Below are positions 17,911-27,081 of a stretch of DNA of 64,000 bases, in pieces. Where the stretch lies: the NCBI GenBank assembly GCA_003169895.1, contig PNAE01000008.1:62001-126000 (forward strand), read 5' to 3'. The number at the start of each line of letters is the position of its first letter. Positions within the stretch are counted from its first letter, which is position 1. The notes under the pieces were generated by a model, which was not told the DNA's origin, did no database searches, and was given only the letters and a program-made list of their open reading frames with translations. The DNA comes from Gemmatimonadota bacterium. Its GTDB lineage: Bacteria; Gemmatimonadota; Gemmatimonadetes; Gemmatimonadales; GWC2-71-9. Made by a program: the position numbers and the translations under genes.

Positions 17911-19029
17911 TTACTTGATGGCGGCGAACACGTTCACCGGCGACAGCGCATCCACTTGTCGCAACACCGGGCCGGTCGCGATATCGAGCAAGTACTCCTT
18001 GCTCGTCCGGTCGACCTTGGGCCAGTCGCGGATATCATCCGGAGCGAACAGTCCACCCAGGACGCCCATGACGCCCATGATGGGGACGCTGGTCTTGTTC
18101 TCGTACACCGAAACCATGCGATACAGGCGTCCCGCCCGCAGGTGCGGGCCGCGGCCCTTGATCGCAAGCAATTGACGCGAGACGCCGATTACATCGCCGG
18201 CGGAGTCGTGGAGCGTATGAACGCGGGCCAGCACCTTGCCCGTGCGCACATCTTCCAGTCGCATCTCGACGCCGTTGTCATGCATGTGGCCGCCGACGCC
18301 GAGGAGCCGGCCGCTGACCGGAACCGTGAATTCATACGACTTTGAACTGCCGCCGGGCGGGACTTCGTACGAATCGGGAAGGCCAGGATGGTTGTTGACA
18401 TCGACCTTGAACGGGAGGACCGCGACCGGTCGTGGGGTCAGGTTGCGGGGTGCCGTGATCAGTTCGAACCGGAGGTTGATGCCGTCGAGTTCATGTCCAG
18501 TGTCGTTATTCCACATGAGGAAGACGCCGACTTCCTGGCCTGAATCCATCGGCACGCCGACGGTCCTCGGCAGCTTGATCGCGGCGGTTTCCTCGCCAAT
18601 CCCGAGCACCCGCTCGGCCATCGGATAGACCAGTTGTCGGCGGTCGAAGTTCACGAATTCCATGTGATGCATCGTCCGCTGCGGCATCACGTTGCCGTCC
18701 TTGTCGGTGATCGTCAGCTTGAACCCGCGCAGCCACGCGTCGTGCGGCCAGGGAAACTTGACCAGCAGCTGCTCCTGGTGCGCCTCGTGTCCTTCACCCA
18801 TGCCGGCCATGTTCATCATGGGCAGGTCGCCGTCCATCAGCATCGGCGGCAGGGTCCACGGTCCCGTCGTGACGATCACGTGGTGGGTGGTGGAATCGAC
18901 GGTGACGCGCACCGGGGCGTGCGGCATTGGCGGCATCTTCATGCTCGCTGCCATCGATTGCGCGCTGAGACGGGTCGTGACCACGACGATGGCGACGGCG
19001 AACAACTTCCACGGACGGGAATGCCCCAT
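17911..19029 (-). CDS. Secreted Met/His-rich protein, possibly copper-related
   Basis: A 372-residue exported protein with signal peptide (FAVAIVVVTTRLSAQ). The mature N-terminus is rich in Met and His (MAASMKMPPMPHAP, then MLMDGDLPMMNMAGMGEGHE). Two further clusters are RTMHHMEFVNF and LLGVGGHMHDNGVEMRLED. The HMH-containing second half recalls type II copper proteins of the peptidylglycine-hydroxylating class, but I cannot establish homology and the ligand pattern could bind another soft metal. ATG 19029 has CGGAG six bases upstream and the signal peptide starts there; the longer open frame is not needed. Function unknown. Confidence 0.65.
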   Translation of the reverse strand: MGHSRPWKLFAVAIVVVTTRLSAQSMAASMKMPPMPHAPVRVTVDSTTHHVIVTTGPWTLPPMLMDGDLPMMNMAGMGEGHEAHQEQLLVKFPWPHDAWLRGFKLTITDKDGNVMPQRTMHHMEFVNFDRRQLVYPMAERVLGIGEETAAIKLPRTVGVPMDSGQEVGVFLMWNNDTGHELDGINLRFELITAPRNLTPRPVAVLPFKVDVNNHPGLPDSYEVPPGGSSKSYEFTVPVSGRLLGVGGHMHDNGVEMRLEDVRTGKVLARVHTLHDSAGDVIGVSRQLLAIKGRGPHLRAGRLYRMVSVYENKTSVPIMGVMGVLGGLFAPDDIRDWPKVDRTSKEYLLDIATGPVLRQVDALSPVNVFAAIK

Positions 19030-19227
19030 TCGAACTCCGACTGATAACTTTTCGGGTAAACGCCAAGCCCGGCCGGCGTTGCGACCGTGCCGCAATGTCA
19101 CGGGCGATCCGCCGCTGGTCAAGAGTGTCGCGTTTCCTGACAGCAAGATGACAGCGCAAGTACGCGCTGGACCAGGGTTCTACACCCGGTCAAACGTGGA
19201 CGGTGGCCGGAAGGTCTCCGCTTGCCC

Positions 19228-19515
19228 CTATCGCCCGGTCGCTCGTTTCAGGAATCGTTCGGCGACCTGCTCCAACCGATCGTCACGCCGCTTGCGGGCG
19301 TCGGCGAGGAGCCGCTCGACGTGCGGTATCAGCTTCGGCTCCCCCCACCGATACCCCGTGGCCTCTTCTGCGGCAGCGGTGTCGCCGACGCGGGCGCCGT
19401 GGAGCAGCGCGGCAGTCGCGGCGGCGTCGTAACCGTCGGTATCCCGCTCGGGCAGGGAATAGGTTGCGCGAGGTGGATCGGGAGGATCGTCCTTCGGAGC
19501 AAAGGCGCGTGACAT
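19228..19515 (-). CDS. Small hypothetical protein
   Basis: A 95-residue charged cytoplasmic protein. It has an acidic/proline N-terminus, then YDAAATAALLHGARVGDTAA, a central ATGYRWGEPKLIPHVERLL block and a basic helical tail. Composition and codon positions look like a real gene rather than a shadow frame. No catalytic motif, signal peptide or membrane segment is visible. I think I have seen the YRWGEP-type block in other Gemmatimonadota proteins, but this is memory, not a search. The ribosome site is weak. It does not overlap the genes on either side. Confidence 0.55.
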   Translation of the reverse strand: MSRAFAPKDDPPDPPRATYSLPERDTDGYDAAATAALLHGARVGDTAAAEEATGYRWGEPKLIPHVERLLADARKRRDDRLEQVAERFLKRATGR

Positions 19516-19557
19516 GATCGTCGCAGGTTAACGCCGCATGCGACCCGGCGCACTACT

Positions 19558-20457
19558 TCATGGCAACCACGACAGGGAGGCGCCTGCTCTCCAGATCTTC
19601 TGATACCCGAATCCGAGATTGTTCATCACGCCATACATCGCCTGGAGGCCGGCGGACAGTCCGCGGAAGCCGCGGCGATGATCAAGATGCCAACTTGCCA
19701 GCGCCCCGATGGCAAGCGTATTGGGATCGACTATGACGAACGACGAATTCCCGAAAGAATCACGAAACGTTCCACTGACGTTGAACTCGCGCCCGCCGAC
19801 CTCCCAATGAACGACGCGCAGGCGTGCTTCGACGAAGCCCCAGTTCACTGAGATGCTGTCGACCGCCGGCCGAGGGTCGTTTCCGAATCCGATGACCAAG
19901 GAGAGCGGTCCGCCCGAACCGAGCAAAGCACCTGCCTCGGCGTATCTCGATGCACTGGTGGGGTTCGACTCGGCAATGCTGTACCCGGAAACGCTGCCCC
20001 CGCCGGCCGTGAGTCCGACGCTCCATCGGCGTTCACTTCGGACGTGCGCGGCGACCTCCGCCGCACTGTCTTCCCAGACCCAGATGCGGACCAACGCGGT
20101 ACCTGCGGGCGCCGTCACGGTGAGGAGATGCAGACCATTGTCCTGCGGATAGAGTTCGAACGTCGTGGGGGCGAACTCCCCACCGTTGCGCATCTTCGCG
20201 GCAAACGCAGGGTGATTCGGCTGGCGCACGGGTACGACACTCAATTGTGTCGCAGCGGGCCACACGGCGATGCGATACTGGCCGTGCCTCCGCAGCTCGA
20301 GCTTCAGAGTGTCAGGAAACGGTGCGTATAGGACCGGGTGCGCCAGCAGTCTGGTTCCGAGGACGGTGTCGGGGGCCTGTGCCGCAAGAGCATGCGCTAA
20401 CAGCAGGGGAGCGATGCCCAACCCGATCGCGATGCACTTGCACCGTCGACGGCCCAT
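19558..20457 (-). CDS. Exported hypothetical protein, probable outer-membrane beta-barrel
   Basis: A 299-residue protein with signal peptide (hydrophobic residues 10-26, ending ALAAQ). The first half (LELRRHGQYRIAVWPA through VRIWVWEDSAAEVAAHV) looks like a beta-sandwich. The second half (RRWSVGLTAGGGSVSGYS through YQKIWRAGASLSWLP) alternates polar and hydrophobic residues and ends in an aromatic-rich strand, as in small outer-membrane barrels. ATG 20457 is used; a TTG immediately before it is also possible. No family recognised. It lies on the same strand as its neighbours, with gaps of 42 and 147 bases. Confidence 0.6.
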   Translation of the reverse strand: MGRRRCKCIAIGLGIAPLLLAHALAAQAPDTVLGTRLLAHPVLYAPFPDTLKLELRRHGQYRIAVWPAATQLSVVPVRQPNHPAFAAKMRNGGEFAPTTFELYPQDNGLHLLTVTAPAGTALVRIWVWEDSAAEVAAHVRSERRWSVGLTAGGGSVSGYSIAESNPTSASRYAEAGALLGSGGPLSLVIGFGNDPRPAVDSISVNWGFVEARLRVVHWEVGGREFNVSGTFRDSFGNSSFVIVDPNTLAIGALASWHLDHRRGFRGLSAGLQAMYGVMNNLGFGYQKIWRAGASLSWLP

Positions 20458-20604
20458 CAATTTTTGCGGATGCGGGTGAGTCGCTGGCTCATGCGATGGA
20501 GGACGCTCACCCGGCGCGGCGATACACCAGCGCTAGTTCACTGGCCTCCATGCGTCCTTCGTATTCGGGCCTGACCGTTGGTTCCCAGCGGCTGCGCGAC
20601 TTCA

Positions 20605-20880
20605 TCATGCGGAGAGCGTTCTGTTCTTCCAGTTCCACCACTTGAGCAATTCCGGTTGCGGCCTGTCAGCGCGCGCGAAGTACACGGCGCACCGGAAGAC
20701 ATACAACACGCAGGGATCCTGTCGGACACCGCGCAGGCGGTTCAAGTCGGCGTACAGCCGTTCGGGATTCCTGCGTCGCAGCGCCGCCACCGACGTGACG
20801 CCGAGGTCGCGCAGGTCACGTGCCAGCGACGGGCCTACGCCGGGAATGGATTGCAGTTCATCCCGCTGGCGCTTTGGCAT
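20605..20880 (-). CDS. Cdd1-type helix-hairpin-helix protein ('pathogenicity locus' family)
   Basis: A 91-residue protein whose N-terminal half is a helix-hairpin-helix (LQSIPGVGPSLARDLRDLGV, residues 9-28) and whose C-terminal half carries CVLYVFRCAVYFA and PELLKWWNWK, the signature of the small Cdd1/PF11731 family. The fold suggests nucleic-acid contact, but the family's role is not known; the name comes from an early association and does not imply virulence. The ATG begins two bases after the stop of the VOC protein gene, so they are cotranscribed. Confidence 0.8.
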   Translation of the reverse strand: MPKRQRDELQSIPGVGPSLARDLRDLGVTSVAALRRRNPERLYADLNRLRGVRQDPCVLYVFRCAVYFARADRPQPELLKWWNWKNRTLSA

Positions 20881-20882
20881 GG

Positions 20883-21269
20883 TCAGCCCATCTGCGCGAA
20901 GCCGACGGTATGGCCGCCAGGCTCGCGCACGTAGATCTCCGTGCTGCCATAGAACGTCTTATGACGCGGCTTCACGACGGGCGCGCCGGCGAGTGCGTTT
21001 TCCGTGGCGTCGAAATCGTCGACCGTGATGAACAGAACGATCGAGTGCCCGTTGAGATCCGCGGCCGACTCCGGTGCCTCCGCGACGACGCTCGCGCGAG
21101 TCTGATACATCACCTCGATGCCGTCCTTGTCGACGCTGGCGAAAACCAGCGTCCCGTCGTCGCCCGGCACCTGGTTTGTGGCACTGAAGCCAAAGCGATC
21201 GACCCAGAACTGGAGGCACGGTTCAACCCGGTCGACGACAAGGACGGGAGTCAGGTGTTTGAGCGACAT
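20883..21269 (-). CDS. VOC (glyoxalase/bleomycin-resistance fold) family protein
   Basis: A 128-residue single-domain VOC protein. It starts SLKHLTPVLVVDRVEPCLQFW and shows the paired beta-alpha-beta-beta-beta units, including HSIVLFITVDDFDA and the closing EIYVREPGGHTVGFAQM with the usual metal-ligand Glu position. Dimers of this fold use a metal to act on varied small molecules; no substrate can be named here. ATG 21269 is chosen because family members begin at this point; the in-frame extension MNRLASYPPFRPP is possible but unlikely. It is followed two bases later by the Cdd1-type gene. Confidence 0.78.
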   Translation of the reverse strand: MSLKHLTPVLVVDRVEPCLQFWVDRFGFSATNQVPGDDGTLVFASVDKDGIEVMYQTRASVVAEAPESAADLNGHSIVLFITVDDFDATENALAGAPVVKPRHKTFYGSTEIYVREPGGHTVGFAQMG

Positions 21270-21350
21270 GGGCGGCCTGAACGGAGGGTAAGATGCCAAT
21301 CGGTTCATCTACGTTACCGAATAGAACCCGAAGAAGCAATGGGGCGTCGG

Positions 21351-21384
21351 AGGGTGGAACGGACTGACTTGCCCGGTCCACCCT
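21351..21384 (-). terminator. Hairpin downstream of the GlsB/YeaQ-like gene
   Basis: AGGGTGGA (21351-21358) and TCCACCCT (21377-21384) form a perfect 8-bp stem with an 18-base loop, 21 bases after the stop of the small membrane protein gene. No T-run follows on the minus strand, so it is terminator-like only. Confidence 0.45.
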
Positions 21385-21404
21385 GACGGCAGCCCGCCGA
21401 GCGG

Positions 21405-21659
21405 TCAGGCCCGCTTGATGAGTCGGATCAGGAAGAGGAGGAGCATCGCGCCGATCGTGGCGACGATGATCGACCCGAGGATGCCGCCGCCCGTGCCGAC
21501 GCCGAGTGCGCTGAAGAGCCAGCCGCCGAAGAACGCGCCGATGATGCCGACGACCAGGTCGCCAAGGAGGCCGAACCCACTCCCACGCATGATCTTGCCG
21601 GCGAGGAAACCGGCAACGATGCCGATGAACAGGAAAATGATCAGGCTCTCTGTGTTCAC
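21405..21659 (-). CDS. GlsB/YeaQ/YmgE family small membrane protein
   Basis: An 84-residue inner-membrane protein with three glycine-zipper-rich helices. Diagnostic stretches are IGIVAGFLAGKIMRG, GLLGDLVVGIIGAFFGGWLF and GSIIVATIGAMLLLFLIRLI. The family is called stress-response or transglycosylase-associated; its molecular function is not settled. The start is GTG 21659, with AGGA seven bases before it. It is a short stand-alone gene followed by a hairpin. Family assignment is firm. Confidence 0.9.
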   Translation of the reverse strand: MNTESLIIFLFIGIVAGFLAGKIMRGSGFGLLGDLVVGIIGAFFGGWLFSALGVGTGGGILGSIIVATIGAMLLLFLIRLIKRA

Positions 21660-21807
21660 AACGAACTCCTTGTGATAGCGTAAAACAGGAACGACGCCTG
21701 GGATGACCTTTGGACGGCGGTAAGCGGTTTCAGGGCAACACCGGGGGAACGCCGCCCCGCCCGAGAATACGGTGTAAACGCGGCATCCGACAGGGGGGCG
21801 GGACCGC

Positions 21808-23532
21808 TCATTGCGGCGCCGTCACGTCCTTCGTGATCACGTAGAAGTTCTGATCCACCTTGAAGTCGGCCGAATTGGCCAGCCGGAGCGGCGACGCTTG
21901 CCATGCCTCCGTGGGGTGAATGACGGCGAAATCCGGCCAGTCGAGCGTCACCTTCAACGGCATGTTGAAGCCGGGTACGACATTGGTCCAGCGGTACCGG
22001 AGCGTGTCGCCCGCGAACCGGTATTCGAACGTCGGGACCATCGTGGTCCGCAGGTACTGGTCCCACACCTTGCTCAGGTCCATCCCCGCCTGCTTGCTGA
22101 TGTACTCCTCGATCTGCTTGCCCATCACGGTCTGCCGCCCGAACGTCTGCTGCAGCCCGTGCAGGATTGCTCGCCACTTGTCGTCATCGTTGACGATGTG
22201 GCGGATGGTGTGCAGCAATTGGCCGCCCTTGCCATACATGTCGCCGGAGCCCTGCGCGTTCACTTGGTACGGCGGGATGATCGGACGGTCGTTCCGCACG
22301 CCGCGACGGTTGCCGATCAGCCATTGCGCCGCCGCATCCTTGCCGAACTGGCACTCGGTGTAGAGCTGCTCCGAATAGTTCGCGAAGCTCTCGTGCACCC
22401 ACATGTCTGCCTGGTCCTTCGCGGTGATGTTGTTGCCCCACCATTCGTGCGCGCTCTCATGCACGATGATGAAGTCCCATTGCAGCGCGAGGCCGGTGCC
22501 GCGCTTGCGATAGCCGTTCTGGTACCAGTTGCCGTACGACACGGCGCTCTGATGTTCCATGCCGGTGTTCGGCACTTCGAGCAGCTTGTAGCCGTCCGCA
22601 TACCAGGGGTACGGCCCGAACCAGTACTCGAAGCACTGCAGCATGGAGCGGGCCTGCACGAACTGCCGGTGGGCGGCCGCGAGGTTGTAGTCCATCGGCC
22701 AGAAATCCAGCGTCAGCTTGCCCTTGAGCCCATTGAACGACTCGGTGTAGTGGGCATACGTCCCGGCGGCCACCGCGATCGCATAGTTGTTGATCGGATT
22801 GGTGACAAACCACTCGTAGGTGGTGGTGCCGTTCGTGTTGTGCACGGTGTTGCGCAACCGCCCGTTCGACACATCCATCATCGGGTCGGGCAACGTCAGC
22901 GCGATGCGCTGGCTATCCGGCTCATCCGCCTGCGTGTCCTTGTTGGGCCACCAGACCGACGCTCCCATGCCCTGGTCGGTCGTGACGACCCAGGGCCGGC
23001 CCAGGCTGTCGCTGGTCCAGGTGAAGCCGCCTTGCCATGGCGGATTCGTGGCGACGCGTGGCTTGCCGTGGTAGTAGACGGTGATCGTCTTGTGCTCGCC
23101 CGCACGTTGCGGCGCCGCCAGTGTCGCAAAGAACGCGTTGCTGTCGCGGCGGAACCGCACCGCGCGGCCGTCCTGGACCATGCTATCGACCTCGAGTGGC
23201 GTCATCAGGTCGATCTGCAATTCGGTCGACGGCTTGAGCACGCGATAGCTGATCCCGTTGTATCCAGCGATGCTGCTGTCCTTCGGATCGATCGCCACGT
23301 GCAGGTCGTAGAAGGTGACGTCCCACCACGCCCGGCCCGGCGTGGTGAACGATCCGCGCAGCGTGTCGGCGTGCGTGTACACCTTTGGCGCCGCCTGAGC
23401 GCGGCGGACCGAGTCCAGTCGCGCCCGCTGCCGCCCGGAATCGGCGGCCGTCATCGGCCGTGTAGGTACCTGGGCAGCGAGTTCCGTTGCGGAACACAGC
23501 ACGACGGCGACGGCGAGCAGTTCGCGGCGCAT
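21808..23532 (-). CDS. Exported M1 family aminopeptidase
   Basis: A 574-residue zinc aminopeptidase with a short signal peptide (LLAVAVVLCSATELAAQ). The exopeptidase motif reads NTGMEHQSAVSYG (Glu326), the zinc motif HESAHEWWGN (His358, Glu359, His362) and the third ligand is Glu381 in WVHESFANY. The order N-terminal saddle domain, thermolysin-like catalytic domain, short C-terminal region fits the family; at this length it lacks the large C-terminal superhelix of PepN. It should release N-terminal residues from peptides in the periplasm or outside. ATG 23532 has AGGA eight bases upstream. It is divergent from the beta-propeller gene. Confidence 0.92.
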   Translation of the reverse strand: MRRELLAVAVVLCSATELAAQVPTRPMTAADSGRQRARLDSVRRAQAAPKVYTHADTLRGSFTTPGRAWWDVTFYDLHVAIDPKDSSIAGYNGISYRVLKPSTELQIDLMTPLEVDSMVQDGRAVRFRRDSNAFFATLAAPQRAGEHKTITVYYHGKPRVATNPPWQGGFTWTSDSLGRPWVVTTDQGMGASVWWPNKDTQADEPDSQRIALTLPDPMMDVSNGRLRNTVHNTNGTTTYEWFVTNPINNYAIAVAAGTYAHYTESFNGLKGKLTLDFWPMDYNLAAAHRQFVQARSMLQCFEYWFGPYPWYADGYKLLEVPNTGMEHQSAVSYGNWYQNGYRKRGTGLALQWDFIIVHESAHEWWGNNITAKDQADMWVHESFANYSEQLYTECQFGKDAAAQWLIGNRRGVRNDRPIIPPYQVNAQGSGDMYGKGGQLLHTIRHIVNDDDKWRAILHGLQQTFGRQTVMGKQIEEYISKQAGMDLSKVWDQYLRTTMVPTFEYRFAGDTLRYRWTNVVPGFNMPLKVTLDWPDFAVIHPTEAWQASPLRLANSADFKVDQNFYVITKDVTAPQ

Positions 23533-23658
23533 GAGTTGGTCCTGCGGGATGGAGAAGGTGGCAACCTACCGACCCGAACTGACGACGAGCAAGCGCTGCT
23601 ATTCGGTGCGAGCCGGGGCCGGCGTCCCGGCCGGCGCGCCACTGGCCCTGCCACGCTG

Positions 23659-23664
23659 TATACT
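23659..23664 (+). promoter_or_regulatory. Candidate -10 box for the beta-propeller gene
   Basis: TATACT (5/6 to consensus) lies 65 bases before the chosen GTG in an otherwise GC-rich divergent region. No convincing -35 box is seen 16-18 bases upstream. Weak evidence. Confidence 0.3.
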
Positions 23665-23714
23665 GTGTGTGCGGCAACGCGATTCCTGTTTCCACCCCTG
23701 CGCTGCATCAATCC

Positions 23715-23719
23715 AGGAG
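23715..23719 (+). promoter_or_regulatory. Ribosome binding site that decides the start of the beta-propeller gene
   Basis: AGGAG at 23715-23719 directly touches the ATG at 23720 (no spacer) but stands nine bases before an in-frame GTG at 23729, so the GTG is the better start. Confidence 0.55.
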
Positions 23720-23728
23720 ATGGCCCTC

Positions 23729-26700
23729 GTGCGCGCTCCCATGTTCCGCTCCACGCTGCTCGTCCTTTCCGTCGCGGCGGTGCCCGGCCGCGCCGGAGCA
23801 CAATCGCTCGATATTGCCTCCGCGATGCACTGGCGGCAGATCGGTCCGACGCGTGCCGGACGGGCTCGCGCCCTCGCCGGCGTCCCGAGTCAGCCCAATG
23901 TCTTCTATGCCGGGTTTGATAATGGTGGCGTGTGGCGCTCCACGGACTACGGCGCCAACTGGGAGCCGATCTTCGACCGTGAATCCACGGGCTCGATCGG
24001 CGCCATCGCGGTCGCTCCTTCCGATCCTCGCGTCATCTATGTCGGCAGTGGCGCCGGCATCATCCGGCCGGATCTCGCGGTTGGCAACGGCGTGTACAAG
24101 TCCACCGACGCCGGCAACACCTGGACGCACCTCGGTCTCAGCGAAAGCCAGATGATCGCGATGATCGACATCGACCCACGGGATCCCAACCGCCTCTTCG
24201 TGGCTGCCCTCGGTCATCCGTACGGACCCAATGCGGAGCGGGGAATCTACCGGTCGACCGACGGCGGCAAGTCCTTCCAGAAGGTCCTGTTCAAGGATGA
24301 TTACACCAGCGGCAGCGATGTCCGCATCGACCCCGCCAATCCCGACATCGTGTACGCGGGGCTCTGGCAACAGCAGGAGCAGTTCGTCGAAGGGCGCGCG
24401 TTCAGCGGCCCCAACGGCGGCCTCTTCAAGTCCACCGATGGCGGCACCACCTGGAAGCAACTGACCGACGGCTTGCCAACGGTGCTGCAGGCCAATCTTG
24501 CGATCGCACCGAGCAACTCCAGGACCGTCTATGCCATGGTTGCCGGCGCTGCCCAGGCCGGTGGCGGGCGCGGTGGACGCGGCGCCGGCGGCGGAGTCGG
24601 GCTGTACCAGTCGACCGACGATGGGGAGCACTGGCAGCTGGCCGGCCGCGATCCCAATGCGCCCGCCGGCGCGCCGACGCCGGTGGCCGACAATCGTCCG
24701 CTGACGCGCATCGGTGGGGGCGACCTGCCAACGATCACCGTCGATCCGAAGAACGAGAACGTCGTATACAGCGCTTCGACGGTGTTCTGGCGCACCGAAG
24801 ACGCCGGTATCACCTGGACTGCCGTACGTGGAGCGCCCGGCGGCGACGACTATCAGAAGAGCTGGATCAATCCCAACAACCCCGACATCATCTTCGTCGT
24901 CTCCGACCAGGGCGCCGTCGTGTCGGCCAATCATGGCGTGTCATGGAGCAACTGGTACACGCAGCCCACCGCCGCCGTGTTTCACGTCTCCACCGACAAC
25001 AGCTTCCCATATCTCGTCTGCGGTGGCCAGCAGGACTCCGGATCCGCCTGCGTGGCGAGCAGTTCGATGGATGGCGAGATCACCTTCCACGACTGGCATC
25101 CGGTCAACATCCAGGAGTACGGCATTGCCGCTCCGGATCCCCGGGATCCGGACATGGTCTTCGGCAGCGAGCGTTCCGGCGTCTCGCTGTACAATCGCAA
25201 GACCGGCCAGACCACCGCGGTCGGTCCCGACATGAGCCCGCGCGGCCCCAACGGCGAGGCGTTCAACCGCAACGTGCGCACGATGCCGATCAGCTGGTCG
25301 CCGGTAAACCCCGACCTGCTGTTCTATGTGTCCAATGCGGTGTGGAAGACGCTCGACCGGGGCCACAGCTGGACCCGGATCAGTCCCGACCTGACGCGGC
25401 AGACCTGGGCCGTACCCGCCAATGCCGGCAACTACGCCAGCACGGTGACCCCGACGCCGCTGGGCAGCATCACCGCGCTCTCGCCGAGTCCGAGGAGCGT
25501 CAGCGTGCTCTGGGCCGGGACCGACGATGGCAACATCCAGGTGACCATGGACGGCGGCCTCAGGTGGACCAATGTGACGCCGGCCGCGATCAAGCCGTGG
25601 ACACGCATCTTCAACATCGAGGCCGGGCACTTCGATCTCCTCACCGCCTACGCCGCCGCCAACACGCTCCGGCTCGACGACCTGAGTCCCCATTTCTGGC
25701 GCACGCACGACGGCGGCAGGACCTGGACCGAGATCGACCACGGGATCGCCGGGGATGCGGTCGCCAATTCGATTCGTGAGGATCCGAAGAAGAAAGGCCT
25801 GCTCTACGCGTCAACCGACACGCAGGTGTGGGTGTCGTTCGACGACGGTGATCACTGGCAGTCACTCCGGCTCGACATGCCGGCAATCTCAGTGCGCGAT
25901 CTGCAGGTGAAGGACGACAGCACCTGCCTTTGCTCCGACCTGGTTGCCGGGACACACGGCCGCGGGTTCTGGATTCTCGATGACGTGACTCCGCTGCGCC
26001 AAGCGGCCGCGGCGCACGCGGCCCAGGCGGCGGGTGCCGCCTACCTGTTCAAGCCGGCCACCGCTGTTCGGGTGCGCACCGCCACCAACGATCCCACTCC
26101 CTGGCCGCCCGAGGTTCCCGCCGGCGAGAATCCACCCCCCGGTGCCATTCTCGACTACTACCTCGGCGCAAACGCGTCGGCACCCGTCACGCTGGAGATT
26201 CTGGACGCCGCCGGCAACGTTGTTCGTGCCTACGCCAGCAACGATTCGGTATTGAACCCCGACCCCGCGCGGGATCCGGCGGCATACAACGCGCTCTGCC
26301 AGCGGTTGCCCAACGCACCATCCTGCGGCGTGCCGCTCTACTGGGCGGCGCCATCAGTGGCACTATCAGCCGGCACTGGAATGCATCGCTTCAGCTGGGA
26401 TCTGCGTCACGATCCCGTGACGCGCGGCGCGGAACAGACCACCGGTGCGGTGCCACACCGCATGTTCGCGATCGCGGACGCGCCCTGGGCCGTGCCCGGT
26501 GCCTACACGGTACGTCTGACGGTCGACGGCAAGCAATACACCCAGCCGCTGACGCTGCGACTGGATCCGCGCGTGAGGACGTCGGCACTGGGCCTGACGC
26601 AACTGGCCACGTTGTCGCGGGAGATGTACGACGGGGCGCGGGCCGCCCGCGCCGCCTACGCCGACGCGCGTGCGCTCTCGGATCAACTCGCCAGGCTATC

Positions 26701-27022
26701 CGGGGCGGACGTCGCTGCGCTCAAGGCGAAACTGGACTCCCTCGCGCCGCCGTCGGTGGCCGGAGGACGCGGCGGGCGTGGCGGCGGATTTGCCGGTGGC
26801 GGCCGGGGGGGCGGACGTGGCGGCGCTGCCGCGGCTGCGCCGACGCTGGACGGCGTGAGTAACGCGATGCTCGGCGCGGTGATGGCGATGCAGGCGGCGG
26901 ATGTCGCACCGACCGCAAGCCAGGTCGCCGCGTGCGTGCGAGCGCGCACCGATTACGCGCGGGTGATGCCGCGGTGGACGGCGCTCAAGGCGGCGAGCGC
27001 GGCGATCATGAGCAAGAAGTGA
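23729..27022 (+). CDS. Exported sortilin/VPS10-type beta-propeller protein with Asp-box repeats
   Basis: A 1097-residue secreted protein with signal peptide (LLVLSVAAVPGRAGAQ). At least ten Asp-box/BNR motifs of the form S-T-D-x-G-x-x-W occur at roughly residues 68, 122, 172, 232, 292, 353, 539, 604, 656 and 701, including YKSTDAGNTW, FKSTDGGTTW and FWRTHDGGRTW. This predicts one or two large propellers like sortilin or xyloglucanase folds. A beta domain follows, with an Arg/Gly-rich stretch near residue 1015 and a helical C-terminus. Another Gly/Arg insertion lies near residue 280. No catalytic residues are identified; glycan binding and hydrolysis are both possible. Confidence 0.85.
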   Translation: MRAPMFRSTLLVLSVAAVPGRAGAQSLDIASAMHWRQIGPTRAGRARALAGVPSQPNVFYAGFDNGGVWRSTDYGANWEPIFDRESTGSIGAIAVAPSDPRVIYVGSGAGIIRPDLAVGNGVYKSTDAGNTWTHLGLSESQMIAMIDIDPRDPNRLFVAALGHPYGPNAERGIYRSTDGGKSFQKVLFKDDYTSGSDVRIDPANPDIVYAGLWQQQEQFVEGRAFSGPNGGLFKSTDGGTTWKQLTDGLPTVLQANLAIAPSNSRTVYAMVAGAAQAGGGRGGRGAGGGVGLYQSTDDGEHWQLAGRDPNAPAGAPTPVADNRPLTRIGGGDLPTITVDPKNENVVYSASTVFWRTEDAGITWTAVRGAPGGDDYQKSWINPNNPDIIFVVSDQGAVVSANHGVSWSNWYTQPTAAVFHVSTDNSFPYLVCGGQQDSGSACVASSSMDGEITFHDWHPVNIQEYGIAAPDPRDPDMVFGSERSGVSLYNRKTGQTTAVGPDMSPRGPNGEAFNRNVRTMPISWSPVNPDLLFYVSNAVWKTLDRGHSWTRISPDLTRQTWAVPANAGNYASTVTPTPLGSITALSPSPRSVSVLWAGTDDGNIQVTMDGGLRWTNVTPAAIKPWTRIFNIEAGHFDLLTAYAAANTLRLDDLSPHFWRTHDGGRTWTEIDHGIAGDAVANSIREDPKKKGLLYASTDTQVWVSFDDGDHWQSLRLDMPAISVRDLQVKDDSTCLCSDLVAGTHGRGFWILDDVTPLRQAAAAHAAQAAGAAYLFKPATAVRVRTATNDPTPWPPEVPAGENPPPGAILDYYLGANASAPVTLEILDAAGNVVRAYASNDSVLNPDPARDPAAYNALCQRLPNAPSCGVPLYWAAPSVALSAGTGMHRFSWDLRHDPVTRGAEQTTGAVPHRMFAIADAPWAVPGAYTVRLTVDGKQYTQPLTLRLDPRVRTSALGLTQLATLSREMYDGARAARAAYADARALSDQLARLSGADVAALKAKLDSLAPPSVAGGRGGRGGGFAGGGRGGGRGGAAAAAPTLDGVSNAMLGAVMAMQAADVAPTASQVAACVRARTDYARVMPRWTALKAASAAIMSKK

Positions 27023-27081
27023 GAGGTAAGAGGGAACTCCGGATGCCACTCCCGACCGTCAGTGAATAAGCGGCGCATGGA

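Noticed and set aside
20605..20880. Interpretation of the Cdd1-type gene as a virulence factor
   Set aside because: The family name 'pathogenicity locus' is historical; the sequence shows only a small helix-hairpin-helix protein.
21811..23919. 702-codon frame opposite the M1 aminopeptidase gene
   Set aside because: Antisense shadow; the M1 zinc motif and spacing on the other strand are decisive.
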